The notes beneath the pieces were generated by a model that was given only the letters and a program-made list of their open reading frames with translations, was not told the origin of the DNA and did no database searches. A stretch of 64,000 bases of DNA from JAFGPS01 sp964628465 (lineage in GTDB: Bacteria > Planctomycetota > Phycisphaerae > Sedimentisphaerales > Anaerobacaceae), in NCBI GenBank assembly GCA_964628465.1, contig CAZVOA010000017.1, positions 1 through 64,000 of the forward strand. Direction: 5' to 3'. The position numbers and the translations under genes were made by a program. Positions 44,910-53,984 of this stretch are shown here, in pieces (the first letter of the stretch is position 1; every line of letters begins with the position of its first letter).

Positions 44910-45104
44910 ATGAATATGACAAGCAAAGACATAGCAATTAAAAATATTCAGAATATTCCGGATTCTCCCACATGGGCTGACATCATCGAAGAACGTATCC
45001 GTTTTTTGTCGTCTATAGATAAAGAGATTAATAATACAAAATCCGAAATGCTCAGCCAGCAGGAAGAAGTAATAGAAAGTATAAAACAGTTTGTTTCCAA
45101 ATAA
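44910..45104 (+). CDS. Small orphan antitoxin-like protein
   Basis: The 64-aa product (MNMTSKDIAIKN) has a short helical layout ending QQEEVIESIKQFVSK, with IPDSPTWADI in the middle. This is the pattern of small antitoxins that pair with RelE/ParE toxins (LPDDATWEDI, then EEVxxxIxKW). No toxin gene follows; the next 87 bp are non-coding. The promoter is placed so that the mRNA would be leaderless. A start at 44916 is also possible. The antitoxin call is a motif resemblance only. Confidence 0.5.
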   Translation: MNMTSKDIAIKNIQNIPDSPTWADIIEERIRFLSSIDKEINNTKSEMLSQQEEVIESIKQFVSK

Positions 45105-45191
45105 TCCGGACATTTCCAACTAAACCGTAGGGACAAGCCCCACCAGTCGTGTTTTAGTATCTTTTCACTTTATACTTTTTACTTATCACTT

Positions 45192-47267
45192 TTAATGAAT
45201 CGTTTCGCCGGGTTTTGCGCCGGAATCTACTGTTAGCATGAAAACTTCTGAGCCGCCGGGGCCGGAGGCTAAGATCATTCCTTCGGATAGACCGAATTTC
45301 ATCTTTCGCGGTTTTAAATTCGCGAATACAACAACCAGTTTGCCAACCAAATCTTCCGGCTTGTATGCTTTTGCTATTCCTGCCAGAACATTCTTTTCCA
45401 CGCCGCCCAAGTCTAAAACCAACTTGAGAAGTTTGTCTGCACCTTCGACTTTTTCGGCTGTTTTTACCTTTGCGACTCTAAGGTCAATCTTCGCGAAATC
45501 TTCTATTGTACATTCGGGCTTGATTGGCTCCGCCAATTGGTTCTGAGTACTGAGTTCTGCATTCAGAGCAGTTGGTTCTGTAGTCTGAGGTCTTTGGTCT
45601 GTATTCTGTATATTTGCTTTGCTTTCTTCTATCATTGCGTTCACCTGTTTTTCATCAATTCTTTCTGCCAATCTATCAAAGCTGCCAATCTTACAGTTTT
45701 CAAGTACCTGATTCAAATCCGCAAGCTTGAGCGGCTCTACATTCAGGATTTTCTCAACACTTTCGGCGAATTTCGGCAGAATTGGTTTTAAATAAATCGT
45801 CAAGACTTTCATCGCGTTTATAATCGCGGTCAAGTTCGTGCGTGTAAGTTCCGGGTCAGTTTTTATAGTTGACCAGGGCTGCTTTGCCTCAACGAAACGA
45901 TTTGCTTCGTCGGCAAGGGCTGCAATAGTTCTTACTACTGCGGCGTACTTCAGTTTTTCATAATCATTAACAATCTGCTCCGACGCTGCGGTAAGCTTTT
46001 GAATAAGTTCCTTACCTTCTCCATCCAGCTTGCCAAGCGTAGAGTCGAGATTCTTCGTGAGCATTGGAACAGAACGAGAGGCGAGGTTTGCTAATTTACC
46101 AACTACTTCCGAATTGATTTTATTTACAAAATCATCGACCTTCAAATCAATATCGTCGATACTGTCACTCAACTTACGCGCATAGTAATATCTCAGGTAT
46201 TCCGGATTAAGATGCTTGAGGTACGTACTTGCTTTTATGAAAGTACCCCGTGACTTGCTCATCTTCTCGCCGTTCACGGTTAAGAAGCCATGCACAAAAA
46301 GTTTATCAGCGGTCTTTATATCGGAAGCTATCAACATTGCCGGCCAGAACAAGGCATGGAAATACATTATGTCCTTGCCGATGAAATGATACAGTTCATA
46401 TTGGCCTTCGCCGCCTTTACCGGAATTGGAACCAGGCCAAAGAACATCGAAGTCAAGATTGTTTCGGTCACAGTAATTTTTCGCTGAGGCCATATAACCA
46501 ATAGGCGCATCGAGCCAGACGTAGAAATACTTATTTTCCTCGCCGGGAATTTTGAAACCAAAGTACGGCCCATCACGCGAAATGTCCCAGTCCTTCAGGC
46601 CCGCACTGAACCACTCATCGAGCTTGTTCGCCACCGACTGCTGAGTATGGCCGCTCGTAAGAAGTTTTCTTAGCGGCTGTTCGTAATCCGCCAACCTGAA
46701 AAAATAATGTACAGATGTTTTCAAAACAGGCGGCGTATTGCATGTCGCGCAATAAGGATTGATAAGGTCAGAGGGACGATATGTTGTGCCGCATACTTCG
46801 CATGAATCACCATACTGATGTTCCGCCTTGCATTTCGGGCATGTGCCGCGAACAAACCTGTCCGGCAGTGCCATTTTGCAGTTTTCACAATAGGCCTGCT
46901 CAACGTCACGCTGAACTATCGAGCCTTTTTCTTTCAGCCGGTTGTAAATCATCTCGCTGAAATATTTATTTTCCGGGCTGTGTGTCGAATAGTAATTATC
47001 GAACTCGATATGAAAACCGTCGAAATCAGCCTTATGTTCCTTTCTAACGTTGTCTATCATCTGTTCCGGTGTAATACCGGCTTTTCTTGCGCTAATCATA
47101 ACTGGTGTGCCGTGGGTATCATCAGCACAAAAATAAAGACATTCGTTGCCGCAGAGTTTCTGGAAGCGCACCCAGATATCCGTCTGGAGATATTCGACAA
47201 GGTGGCCTATATGAATCGGTCCGTTCGCATAAGGTAAAGCGGAGGTTACAACTATTTTTCGAGGCAT
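45192..47267 (-). CDS. metG: Methionyl-tRNA synthetase with C-terminal tRNA-binding domain
   Basis: The 691-aa class I synthetase charges tRNA-Met. The Rossmann part has PYANGPIHIGHL (HIGH motif), the zinc knuckles CENCKMALPD, CPKCKAEH, CEVCG and CATCN, and KMSKSRGTF. The anticodon-binding helices span about 390-545. Residues about 552-577 form a Gln/Thr-rich linker (QNTDQRPQTTEPTALNAE) that reads like a translated dispersed repeat. The C-terminal 110 residues are the EMAP/Trbp111-type tRNA-binding domain (KIDLRVAKVKTAEKVEGADK). The gene is last in the operon with ricT, holB and tmk. Confidence 0.96.
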   Translation of the reverse strand: MPRKIVVTSALPYANGPIHIGHLVEYLQTDIWVRFQKLCGNECLYFCADDTHGTPVMISARKAGITPEQMIDNVRKEHKADFDGFHIEFDNYYSTHSPENKYFSEMIYNRLKEKGSIVQRDVEQAYCENCKMALPDRFVRGTCPKCKAEHQYGDSCEVCGTTYRPSDLINPYCATCNTPPVLKTSVHYFFRLADYEQPLRKLLTSGHTQQSVANKLDEWFSAGLKDWDISRDGPYFGFKIPGEENKYFYVWLDAPIGYMASAKNYCDRNNLDFDVLWPGSNSGKGGEGQYELYHFIGKDIMYFHALFWPAMLIASDIKTADKLFVHGFLTVNGEKMSKSRGTFIKASTYLKHLNPEYLRYYYARKLSDSIDDIDLKVDDFVNKINSEVVGKLANLASRSVPMLTKNLDSTLGKLDGEGKELIQKLTAASEQIVNDYEKLKYAAVVRTIAALADEANRFVEAKQPWSTIKTDPELTRTNLTAIINAMKVLTIYLKPILPKFAESVEKILNVEPLKLADLNQVLENCKIGSFDRLAERIDEKQVNAMIEESKANIQNTDQRPQTTEPTALNAELSTQNQLAEPIKPECTIEDFAKIDLRVAKVKTAEKVEGADKLLKLVLDLGGVEKNVLAGIAKAYKPEDLVGKLVVVFANLKPRKMKFGLSEGMILASGPGGSEVFMLTVDSGAKPGETIH
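45537..45611. repeat. Repeat-like insertion in the metG linker
   Basis: On the minus strand the stretch is built of short near-repeats (CAGACCAAAGACCTCAGACT; GAACTCAGTACTCAGAACC). Such strings are typical of intergenic dispersed repeats in environmental bacteria. Here it stays in frame. Confidence 0.5.
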
Positions 47268-47282
47268 ATTTCTTCCCTGATA

Positions 47283-48290
47283 TTACTGGTCATTACTTTC
47301 TTCTTCATCGCCCTCATATTCGTTAAACTTACCATAGTCATTATTTTTTTCATCAGCTTTATTCTGTTTGTTGTCTTTTTGCGGGTGAATCCCTTTGGGG
47401 GCATTAAGCTCATCAAATTTCAGAGCTTCTTTGTCCCCGTTTTCATATTCGACAACAACAAGCTGTGTCAAAATCTGCGAGTCAATTACCTTGGCCATCC
47501 CTTTTGGAGTTTTTATCATGGCATTCTTTTTAGGCAATCTCCTCTTAAGATCGGTATAAGTTTCGTCTTCGTATCTCAGGCAGCATTTTAACCTGCCGCA
47601 AAAGCCTGATATTTTTGCCGGGTCGAGCGTAGCTTTCTGCATTTTTGCCATTCTCATATTAACCGGCTTAAGGAGTTTGAGGAATCTCTGGCAACAGCAT
47701 TGCTGGCCGCAGCTTTCGAGGTCACCAAGCAGCTTGGCTTCGTCACGGGAACCAATCTGGCGCATTTCGATTCGCGTCTGGTATTCCTGTGCGATTCTTT
47801 TAACGAGATCACGGAAATCAACACGTCCATCCGACATGAAATAGAAAATAATTCTTTCCCCGCCAAAGAGATGTTCAGCTTCCACAATTTTCATCGGCAG
47901 GTCCATTTCCTTCACGATTTTTCGACAGAAATCGACCTCATCTTTTGTGTTCTTTTGAAGGTGACGTTCTTCACTTACATCGGCACTCGTCGCAAACCTA
48001 ACAAATTTTCCCGCTTGCGGCGGGCAATAATCTATTTCGCTGTTATCGAAATATTCTTTAACCTGTTCTTCCTTGAGCTTGAACTGGCCGCCCCTGTAGG
48101 AATTCAACTGGCCGACAATGTAGCCCAATTCAAGTCCCCTTTCGGTTTTGACTATAACACAGGAGTTGACTTTGGGAATCTCGTTTTCACTATGTTCGAA
48201 GAAACCAAGAGCATTCATGCGGCCGAATCTGACCAGCATGTATTTTTTACTTTTTATCGGTTTCTGTTTATTTTCTGAAGGTTTCTGCAT
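47283..48290 (-). CDS. ricT: PSP1/RicT family protein
   Basis: The 335-aa protein has the PSP1 domain (about 45-240) with CGQQCCCQRFLK and FCGRLKCCLRYED, the Cys-rich signatures of RicT (YaaT). In Bacillus, RicT with RicA and RicF modulates RNA processing and development. In the tmk-holB-ricT-metG order it is conserved across many bacteria. The C-terminal tail (about 290-335) is charged and low complexity. It starts 40 bp after holB and ends 15 bp before metG. Confidence 0.92.
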   Translation of the reverse strand: MQKPSENKQKPIKSKKYMLVRFGRMNALGFFEHSENEIPKVNSCVIVKTERGLELGYIVGQLNSYRGGQFKLKEEQVKEYFDNSEIDYCPPQAGKFVRFATSADVSEERHLQKNTKDEVDFCRKIVKEMDLPMKIVEAEHLFGGERIIFYFMSDGRVDFRDLVKRIAQEYQTRIEMRQIGSRDEAKLLGDLESCGQQCCCQRFLKLLKPVNMRMAKMQKATLDPAKISGFCGRLKCCLRYEDETYTDLKRRLPKKNAMIKTPKGMAKVIDSQILTQLVVVEYENGDKEALKFDELNAPKGIHPQKDNKQNKADEKNNDYGKFNEYEGDEEESNDQ

Positions 48291-48330
48291 TCCATTATCC
48301 GAGTATAAATTATCTTAAAATTAAAACGAA

Positions 48331-49443
48331 TTAAACTGTTATTGTATCATACTCAGCCAAAGATAACAACAAATGTTCAAAAATAAGCCTTTCATTGACA
48401 TTTGACTCTATCCACTGGAGCATTGTGTAAGATTCGGAGATTTTTTCCGCGGCTATCTCAACATCGAACCGGTCGGCAAATTGCCTAATCTGCTTCAACT
48501 GGTCAAAATTAATTATTTCGCATTCCGGTATGACTTGTATCCTCATAGCGTCGTATAAAGCAGATATTATTATCTGAATAAATAATTTTTCCGTCCTTCT
48601 GCTGATGTCTGTTTTGCTCGTTTTTTCATCGAGATCGCTCCAGAGAGCCGTAACTTTACTTTTCCAGTTTAGAATCGTATTTGCCAGTTCGAGAGAATCT
48701 GAATAATTGTATTTAGAAAGAGAATTTATTATCTCTTTCTTGCTTTCATAGAGATTCGCACCGTTTAATTCAAGCTCGGCCCAGTTGCAGGCCTGACCAA
48801 GGCTGCCCTGCGCCAGAAGCGAGAAATATTTTGAAATATTTGAGTCAAGCCCCTTTTCGATTAGCTTTTCTACTATTATCTCATGCTTAACCGGCCCGAA
48901 ACGAATTATATGCGCCCTCGATTTGGTTGTCGGAAGAAGTTTTTCCAAACGAGTGCAAAGCAAAATGATACAGCAATACAAAGGAGGCTCTTCAAGTACC
49001 TTGAGCATACAGTTCTGCGAAGAAGCGTTCATTTTTTCAGTCTCGCTTACAACAAAGACCTTCCGATGTGACAGATTCGGGCGAACTGTAACTTTTGCGT
49101 TGAGCATTTCACGTATCACATCCACCGGCATATCCAGAGGAGCGGCTTTGCCTTTGCCGTCTTCTGTAAATTCTTTTAATTCTTTATAGACATGAATAAA
49201 ATCAGGATGCGTGCCGAAGTCAAAGATTTTACACGATTGACATGTGTTACATGCCTGTGTAAAACCATCTTCTGACACAGGATTCTGACACAGGAGAAGT
49301 TTGGCCCACTGCGAGGCGGTCAAGAATTTCCCAACTCCTTCGGGACCGGCGAAAATATAAGCATGAGATGCTCTGCCGGACTTGTACGCTCTCTGCAAAA
49401 TATCGATTGCATTATCCTGACAGAATATTTCCTTAAAAGACAT
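48331..49443 (-). CDS. holB: DNA polymerase III delta-prime subunit
   Basis: The 370-aa clamp-loader subunit has the AAA+ core: GPEGVGKFLTASQWA (P-loop), CQNP, CNTCQSCKIFDFGTHPD (zinc module) and VISETEKM/MLKVLEEPP (SRC-like region). The residue after the P-loop lysine is Phe, so ATP hydrolysis is not expected, as in other delta-prime proteins. The ATG overlaps the tmk stop by 1 bp. Confidence 0.92.
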   Translation of the reverse strand: MSFKEIFCQDNAIDILQRAYKSGRASHAYIFAGPEGVGKFLTASQWAKLLLCQNPVSEDGFTQACNTCQSCKIFDFGTHPDFIHVYKELKEFTEDGKGKAAPLDMPVDVIREMLNAKVTVRPNLSHRKVFVVSETEKMNASSQNCMLKVLEEPPLYCCIILLCTRLEKLLPTTKSRAHIIRFGPVKHEIIVEKLIEKGLDSNISKYFSLLAQGSLGQACNWAELELNGANLYESKKEIINSLSKYNYSDSLELANTILNWKSKVTALWSDLDEKTSKTDISRRTEKLFIQIIISALYDAMRIQVIPECEIINFDQLKQIRQFADRFDVEIAAEKISESYTMLQWIESNVNERLIFEHLLLSLAEYDTITV

Positions 49444-50069
49444 TACGCGAAACTCACTTCCTCGATAATCCGCAAAATATTTTCGTGAACTTTTTCAATT
49501 TCCTCAGAAGCATCAACAACAAAGGCATTTTCATGCTCTTCGGCAAATTTCAGGAAACCGGCTCTGACCCTACTATGATAACTGTCACCCTTTGCCTCCA
49601 TTCTGTCAAGTTCCCTGTTCAATCTGCCCGCAGCGGTTTTAGTATCAACATCAAGAATTATAGTTAAGTCCGGCCAGACTCTTTCAAGGCAGTCGGCGGC
49701 GAGTTTCATAATTTTTTCCACGCCGAAACCTCCGGCCCAACCCTGATAAGCATATGTACTTGACAGCCACCTGTCAAGAATAACACACTTGTTATTCTGT
49801 AACGCAGGAGCTATTTTTTCAAGCCATAGCTGAATTCTTGCGGACATGTACAATAAAACTTCCGTTTCTGTACACATCGTAAGATGTTCAGGATTGAGAA
49901 GAATTTCCCTGATTTTTTCCCCGATAGAAGTATCTCCGGGGTCACGGAATCGAGCGGTCGAAACTCCCTGAGCATTTAGCCTATCAATGAGAAGCTTTAC
50001 CTGAGAGCTTTTCCCGCAGCCGTCAGGTCCGTCAATGACAATAAATTTTCCCGCCAGTTTCTCATTCAT
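49443..50069 (-). CDS. tmk: Thymidylate kinase
   Basis: The 208-aa enzyme phosphorylates dTMP to dTDP. P-loop GPDGCGKSSQVKLL (about 14-27), DPGDTSIGEKIREILL (the DR(Y/x) region that in most Tmk is E/RxGxT), DRWLSSTYAYQGWAGG and the lid RELDRMEAKGD are all present. It follows the cytochrome gene by 9 bp and overlaps holB by 1 bp. Confidence 0.95.
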   Translation of the reverse strand: MNEKLAGKFIVIDGPDGCGKSSQVKLLIDRLNAQGVSTARFRDPGDTSIGEKIREILLNPEHLTMCTETEVLLYMSARIQLWLEKIAPALQNNKCVILDRWLSSTYAYQGWAGGFGVEKIMKLAADCLERVWPDLTIILDVDTKTAAGRLNRELDRMEAKGDSYHSRVRAGFLKFAEEHENAFVVDASEEIEKVHENILRIIEEVSFA

Positions 50070-50078
50070 CGGATTTTC

Positions 50079-51491
50079 TTATATTCTAACCTTATCATCC
50101 GGGCCATGTACGTTTTTCAGCAGTGATGGCCGATCAGAGCCATGCGACCTGTGACAATCCGTACAATTTACGTTTTTCTTGTGCAGTTCGGAATTAACAA
50201 AATCTGATTTATCATAAATTGAAGTTTTCGGTTCTGCATCAGTCTTTTTCTCAGAATTAACAGCCGTACCTCCCCACATCGAACCCATAGATCCCATGCT
50301 TCCGAAACCGAATGAATCATTGGAATCTGAATAATCATTCTCATCTTCTGAAAGCGAGTCTTCATCTGAAAATGCGCCAAACCCTGAAAATGGACTATCG
50401 AAAGAATCAGTTTTCTTTTCTACTTTTACCGCTTTTTCAGGGAATTTAACTCCTTCAGGAGGATTACTGTTATGACAAGCCAGGCAAAATTCTGTATATT
50501 CGTCAGTAAATGTTCTTGTACCCGGTGCATTCGGATCGTTTAAATAAACCGTTCCGTAGCCGTGCTTTTCCATATTATGACATACAAGGCAATCAGCATC
50601 TTTAATTATACCTGAAATATGCTTTGAAGCATTATCGAAGTCACCATCAGGACCTAAAACTCTCCTGCGACCATACTCCTCATGTTCATCTCTTTTGTGA
50701 CATCTGATACAAGTATCATTCAAAACGGCGTTGCCTACTGCATGACAAAAAACGCAATATCGTTCTTCGCCCAACATACCATGATGATAGTCTGCATCGC
50801 CATGACAATCGTTACAACCTCCATCGTGCGGCATAGTTAAAAAGATTTTACATTCCCCTGCTTTTACTTTGCCCGTCCAGATTTGCGGACTTGAGTCTGA
50901 CTGATATTCTGAAACATCCTTTTTATCGATATTCATAACATAACTAACATCAAAAAAGCCGTCAATAAAGCCCATATCATTTACATCATTATTGATAACA
51001 CAAATGATTTCCGCTTTAAATATCTCATCAGGATGAATTACCTGCACAGAAGGAGTGTACATTTTTTCAAATTCATCTTCTGTCAACTTGTGTATATCTG
51101 TGAGAACATCTTTATGGGGAATATTAAGCTTTAATTTCCATTTATCCCTGTTCACGGCGGAAAACGACTTCAAAGTTTCATTGGGATCATGTAAAAACGC
51201 GATATCTTTGTCTGTGATATTCTGGTATTGAATTACTAAGGTATTCTCCAAAAACTGGCTCGGATCGGAGCGAGTAAAGCTTACCCTGGCTTTTAAACCA
51301 TTACTCGCATCACCCCATTGTGATTCAGGTACAGAAGGTGCATACACCGCAATACTTAATATCGGTTCTTCGGCATTCAATCCACGACCCGTGAAACGAT
51401 CCAAAAACCATGAACCCAAAACAAAAAGTGCAAACATTACTACTAAACCTATTGCTGCTCCTTTTATAGCCGTATTGTCGGTTTGCGCCAT
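50079..51491 (-). CDS. Membrane-anchored hexaheme cytochrome c
   Basis: The 470-aa product has one N-terminal membrane helix (about 13-30) and an extracytoplasmic part. Residues about 45-215 are a beta-rich domain without haems. Six c-type motifs follow: CNDCH, CVFCH, CIRCH, CLVCH, CLACH and, after a Ser/Asp/Met-rich linker (about 370-415), CTDCH near the end. The last haem is on its own lobe. It precedes tmk by 9 bp and is probably co-transcribed with housekeeping genes. It may pass electrons to an external or inner-membrane acceptor; no quinone-binding partner is adjacent. Confidence 0.88.
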   Translation of the reverse strand: MAQTDNTAIKGAAIGLVVMFALFVLGSWFLDRFTGRGLNAEEPILSIAVYAPSVPESQWGDASNGLKARVSFTRSDPSQFLENTLVIQYQNITDKDIAFLHDPNETLKSFSAVNRDKWKLKLNIPHKDVLTDIHKLTEDEFEKMYTPSVQVIHPDEIFKAEIICVINNDVNDMGFIDGFFDVSYVMNIDKKDVSEYQSDSSPQIWTGKVKAGECKIFLTMPHDGGCNDCHGDADYHHGMLGEERYCVFCHAVGNAVLNDTCIRCHKRDEHEEYGRRRVLGPDGDFDNASKHISGIIKDADCLVCHNMEKHGYGTVYLNDPNAPGTRTFTDEYTEFCLACHNSNPPEGVKFPEKAVKVEKKTDSFDSPFSGFGAFSDEDSLSEDENDYSDSNDSFGFGSMGSMGSMWGGTAVNSEKKTDAEPKTSIYDKSDFVNSELHKKNVNCTDCHRSHGSDRPSLLKNVHGPDDKVRI

Positions 51492-51648
51492 AAATAGCTC
51501 CTGAAAATTAAATAGGCAGAATGTTCCCGCGATTGAACTTTAGAAAAACAGGAAACATTTAGTAAGAGAAATTTCAAAATATTCATAAGTAAAAGATTAT
51601 TCAGATAATACTCTAACACTGCCTTTCCTTACTCCTTTTTATAGGCAG

Positions 51649-51675
51649 AAGAGCCCCTTTTATTCAGGGGCTCTT
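51649..51675. other. Strong hairpin without T tract
   Basis: AAGAGCCCCT-TTTATTC-AGGGGCTCTT, a 10-bp perfect stem downstream of the DUF362 gene. Neither strand has a T run, so it may be a factor-dependent terminator or an mRNA-end stabiliser. Confidence 0.6.
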
Positions 51676-51704
51676 ACTTGTGCTTAACAATCAATATTTT
51701 TAGA

Positions 51705-52787
51705 TTAACTTAGCCCATAACATTGAGCCATAAAACTGTGAGGTCTGAAATTAAACTGGCAATCTTCAAGTTTTTCGCCGATAACTTTAATCTTCGACAA
51801 ATCTCCCTGACCCATACCGGCATAATGAAGTGCCTCCAGATATCCAATTCTGAAAGGATTGAAATCTTTGAGCATCATCTTTGTTCCAATGCAGTCGAGT
51901 GCAAGCGGATCAAGACTTGCCATTGCGAGTTTCGTATCTATCGGTGTGCCGTTAATTGGACCATCGCCTTCCATTGATTCAAATGCGTCAACAACACCAA
52001 GGTCAGGATAAATGCCCTGTGTCGCCAACTGAAACAGATTGAAGTGGAGTATTGACGATGGAGTTTGCGTCTGGGTCTGATGCATCTTCTGCTTACTGTT
52101 ATCAGTTCGTGTGATAACCGGTGCAGCCATAATAACATTTTTCAATGACAGAGTAGTTAATGCCCTGTCATGGGTTTTCATTTTCGCGGCTGAAATTACA
52201 TACAAATCAGGATCCATGAACATAGACATGACACGAATAGGAACTATCGAATTTTCTCTACCCATTATAAAACGAGGTACGCTCGGAGTGTCATTTAATT
52301 CGATAAGTTTTACATTATATTCTTTCTCAAGCGCGGTATAACCATAAGATTGATATCCCCTCGACGCAGCACCGCCGGAAGGTGATTCTCCAATTGTAAT
52401 TTGCTGGTCATAGCCATTGTCTTTGAGGAAATCCAGAATCGCGCGGCATTCATCGACATGAGTGGCACAAAGAGGATTATTTGTTACAACAAAGTTCGGC
52501 TTGAGAAGAATTTTCTTGTTGCCTATGGATTTAACTATATCATCTTTGATATTATCGAGAGCAGCGCGAACAATTTCTCGCCTGTCATTACCTTTTTTTA
52601 CGGAGACTGTTGCCTCCCCTGCCTGTTTTAAGAACAATTCATCCTGCTTGGGTGAAATACTTCTTGCCGACGCATAAGCTGCTTTTGGAGCGAACGCCTG
52701 CTTCCCAACGGCCATGTAAGCAGCACCAATCCCCAATCCCTTCAGTAAACTTCGACGATCAAACTTCTTCGTAACACTATTTGCCAT
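51705..52787 (-). CDS. Tat-exported DUF362 domain protein
   Basis: The 360-aa protein begins with a twin-arginine leader (RRSLLKGLGIGAAY, about 11-24), so it is folded before export. The DUF362 body (about 60-355) has KILLKPNFVV, THVDECRAILDFL and GESPSGGAASRGYQ. Many DUF362 proteins carry extra 4Fe-4S domains, but none is visible here. Function is unknown. It lies 213 bp upstream of the hexaheme cytochrome gene; a redox link is a guess. Confidence 0.85.
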   Translation of the reverse strand: MANSVTKKFDRRSLLKGLGIGAAYMAVGKQAFAPKAAYASARSISPKQDELFLKQAGEATVSVKKGNDRREIVRAALDNIKDDIVKSIGNKKILLKPNFVVTNNPLCATHVDECRAILDFLKDNGYDQQITIGESPSGGAASRGYQSYGYTALEKEYNVKLIELNDTPSVPRFIMGRENSIVPIRVMSMFMDPDLYVISAAKMKTHDRALTTLSLKNVIMAAPVITRTDNSKQKMHQTQTQTPSSILHFNLFQLATQGIYPDLGVVDAFESMEGDGPINGTPIDTKLAMASLDPLALDCIGTKMMLKDFNPFRIGYLEALHYAGMGQGDLSKIKVIGEKLEDCQFNFRPHSFMAQCYGLS

Positions 52788-53149
52788 TGAACGAACCTTT
52801 CATTTAATTGTCCGTATGCCCTGCCCATTTATAGGCATCTAATTAATAAAAAATGACTGGAAACGTCACCAGACATTAAACCTTTCAAAATATCAGAAAA
52901 TGATGGTTTTTGCAACATTTTTAAAGTATTTATTTATAGAATCTCATGGAATTTTGAATAAAATACATCAATCGTAAACTATGATTAGTTCTTTTCTGTT
53001 CATCTATAATTTATAATTATATACCATTACAGATTATATTAAGTTCGTGAAAAAATTCTGATATGGATGCTTTAGAAATCGAATCAGACAGATAATGACA
53101 TTAAAATTGAAATAGAAACAAAAATGTAATTTCAAAAAAGAGGAATACA
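52788..53149. other. Divergent intergenic region
   Basis: AT-rich, 362 bp between the DUF362 gene (minus) and the cupin gene (plus). No gene, strong hairpin or clear operator is seen; it should hold the two promoters. Confidence 0.5.
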
Positions 53150-53515
53150 ATGTTTATAAAATACCTTGCGGAATGCCCGGAATTTACAGCAGGCGATGGA
53201 TGTACCCTTCGGGAACTGCTTCACCCGGATAAAGCTGATATTGAAATCCGTTATAGCCTTGCTCATGCAAAAGTCGGCATTGGTGAAAAAACCATGCCGC
53301 ATACATTACGCACGAGCGAGGTTTACTACATAATATCCGGCTCAGGCCTGATGCATATAGGCCGGGAGGTACGTAACGTTACAGCAAATTGCGCTATATA
53401 CATTCCTCCCGGCTCCACCCAATCCATAGAGAATACAGGTAATTCTGAATTAGAGTTCCTCTGCATAGTCGATCCCGCATGGCAGAAATCGGACGAAATT
53501 GTGCTTGGAAACTGA
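53150..53515 (+). CDS. Cupin-domain protein
   Basis: The 121-aa single cupin has motif 1 around MPHTLRTSEVYYIISGSG (metal-binding His and Glu) and motif 2 around YIPPGSTQSIENTG, where the usual His is replaced by Gln. Metal binding may therefore be incomplete. RBS GAGGAA precedes the ATG. Substrate unknown. Confidence 0.85.
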   Translation: MFIKYLAECPEFTAGDGCTLRELLHPDKADIEIRYSLAHAKVGIGEKTMPHTLRTSEVYYIISGSGLMHIGREVRNVTANCAIYIPPGSTQSIENTGNSELEFLCIVDPAWQKSDEIVLGN

Positions 53516-53534
53516 AAATTCAATGGAGTTTAAA

Positions 53535-53711
53535 CTAAAACGGATTGGGTAAATTTGGAATCGGTATTTTGCCAAAATAAACACCAGCCGCAACAGAAAC
53601 AAGGATTAGCAGTACAAAAAGCTTGAAAAGCAGTAAATCATTCTCAAGTTTCTTTGTTCTAATCTCTTTTTTCAATTCTTTAACCTGTGCTTTTGCTTGT
53701 TTAGTATTCAT
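53535..53711 (-). CDS. 58-aa membrane microprotein
   Basis: A small ORF convergent with the cupin gene. RBS GGGAGTGG lies 4-5 nt before the ATG. The product has a charged, Lys-rich helical N-terminus (KAQVKELKKEIRTKKLEND, about 7-25), one membrane helix (about 27-45) and a Pro/Asn-rich tail (PIPNLPNPF). The amphipathic-then-hydrophobic layout and RBS argue for a real gene. I recognise no family. Confidence 0.65.
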   Translation of the reverse strand: MNTKQAKAQVKELKKEIRTKKLENDLLLFKLFVLLILVSVAAGVYFGKIPIPNLPNPF

Positions 53712-53920
53712 TTTACCACTCCCTTTTCTCCGGATGAAAAGTCAAAAAACATCGCATTTCATTAGATTTGATACAACCTGACTGGACTTTTCTTTATTTG
53801 AACCCCCGGAATACGAATTGAACTCACTGAAAATGCTCCACTTCTCAAAACCATATAAAGTATAAGAAATTTTAACGAAAAGAAAAATTTTCACTTTATT
53901 TTTCTTCTGTACAGGTTTTC

Positions 53921-53949
53921 TTGCCAATTTAACGATAATTCAATATAAT
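53921..53949 (+). promoter_or_regulatory. Promoter of tyrS
   Basis: TTGCCA (53921-53926) and a perfect TATAAT (53944-53949), 17-bp spacer, 35 bp before the start codon. No T-box leader fits in the gap. Confidence 0.8.
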
Positions 53950-53984
53950 TAACCCTTTTGTAACGCGTTTTTACAGGACAATAT

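Noticed and set aside
51649..51675. Hairpin as a classic intrinsic terminator of the DUF362 gene
   Set aside because: No T tract on either strand, so it is listed only as a hairpin.
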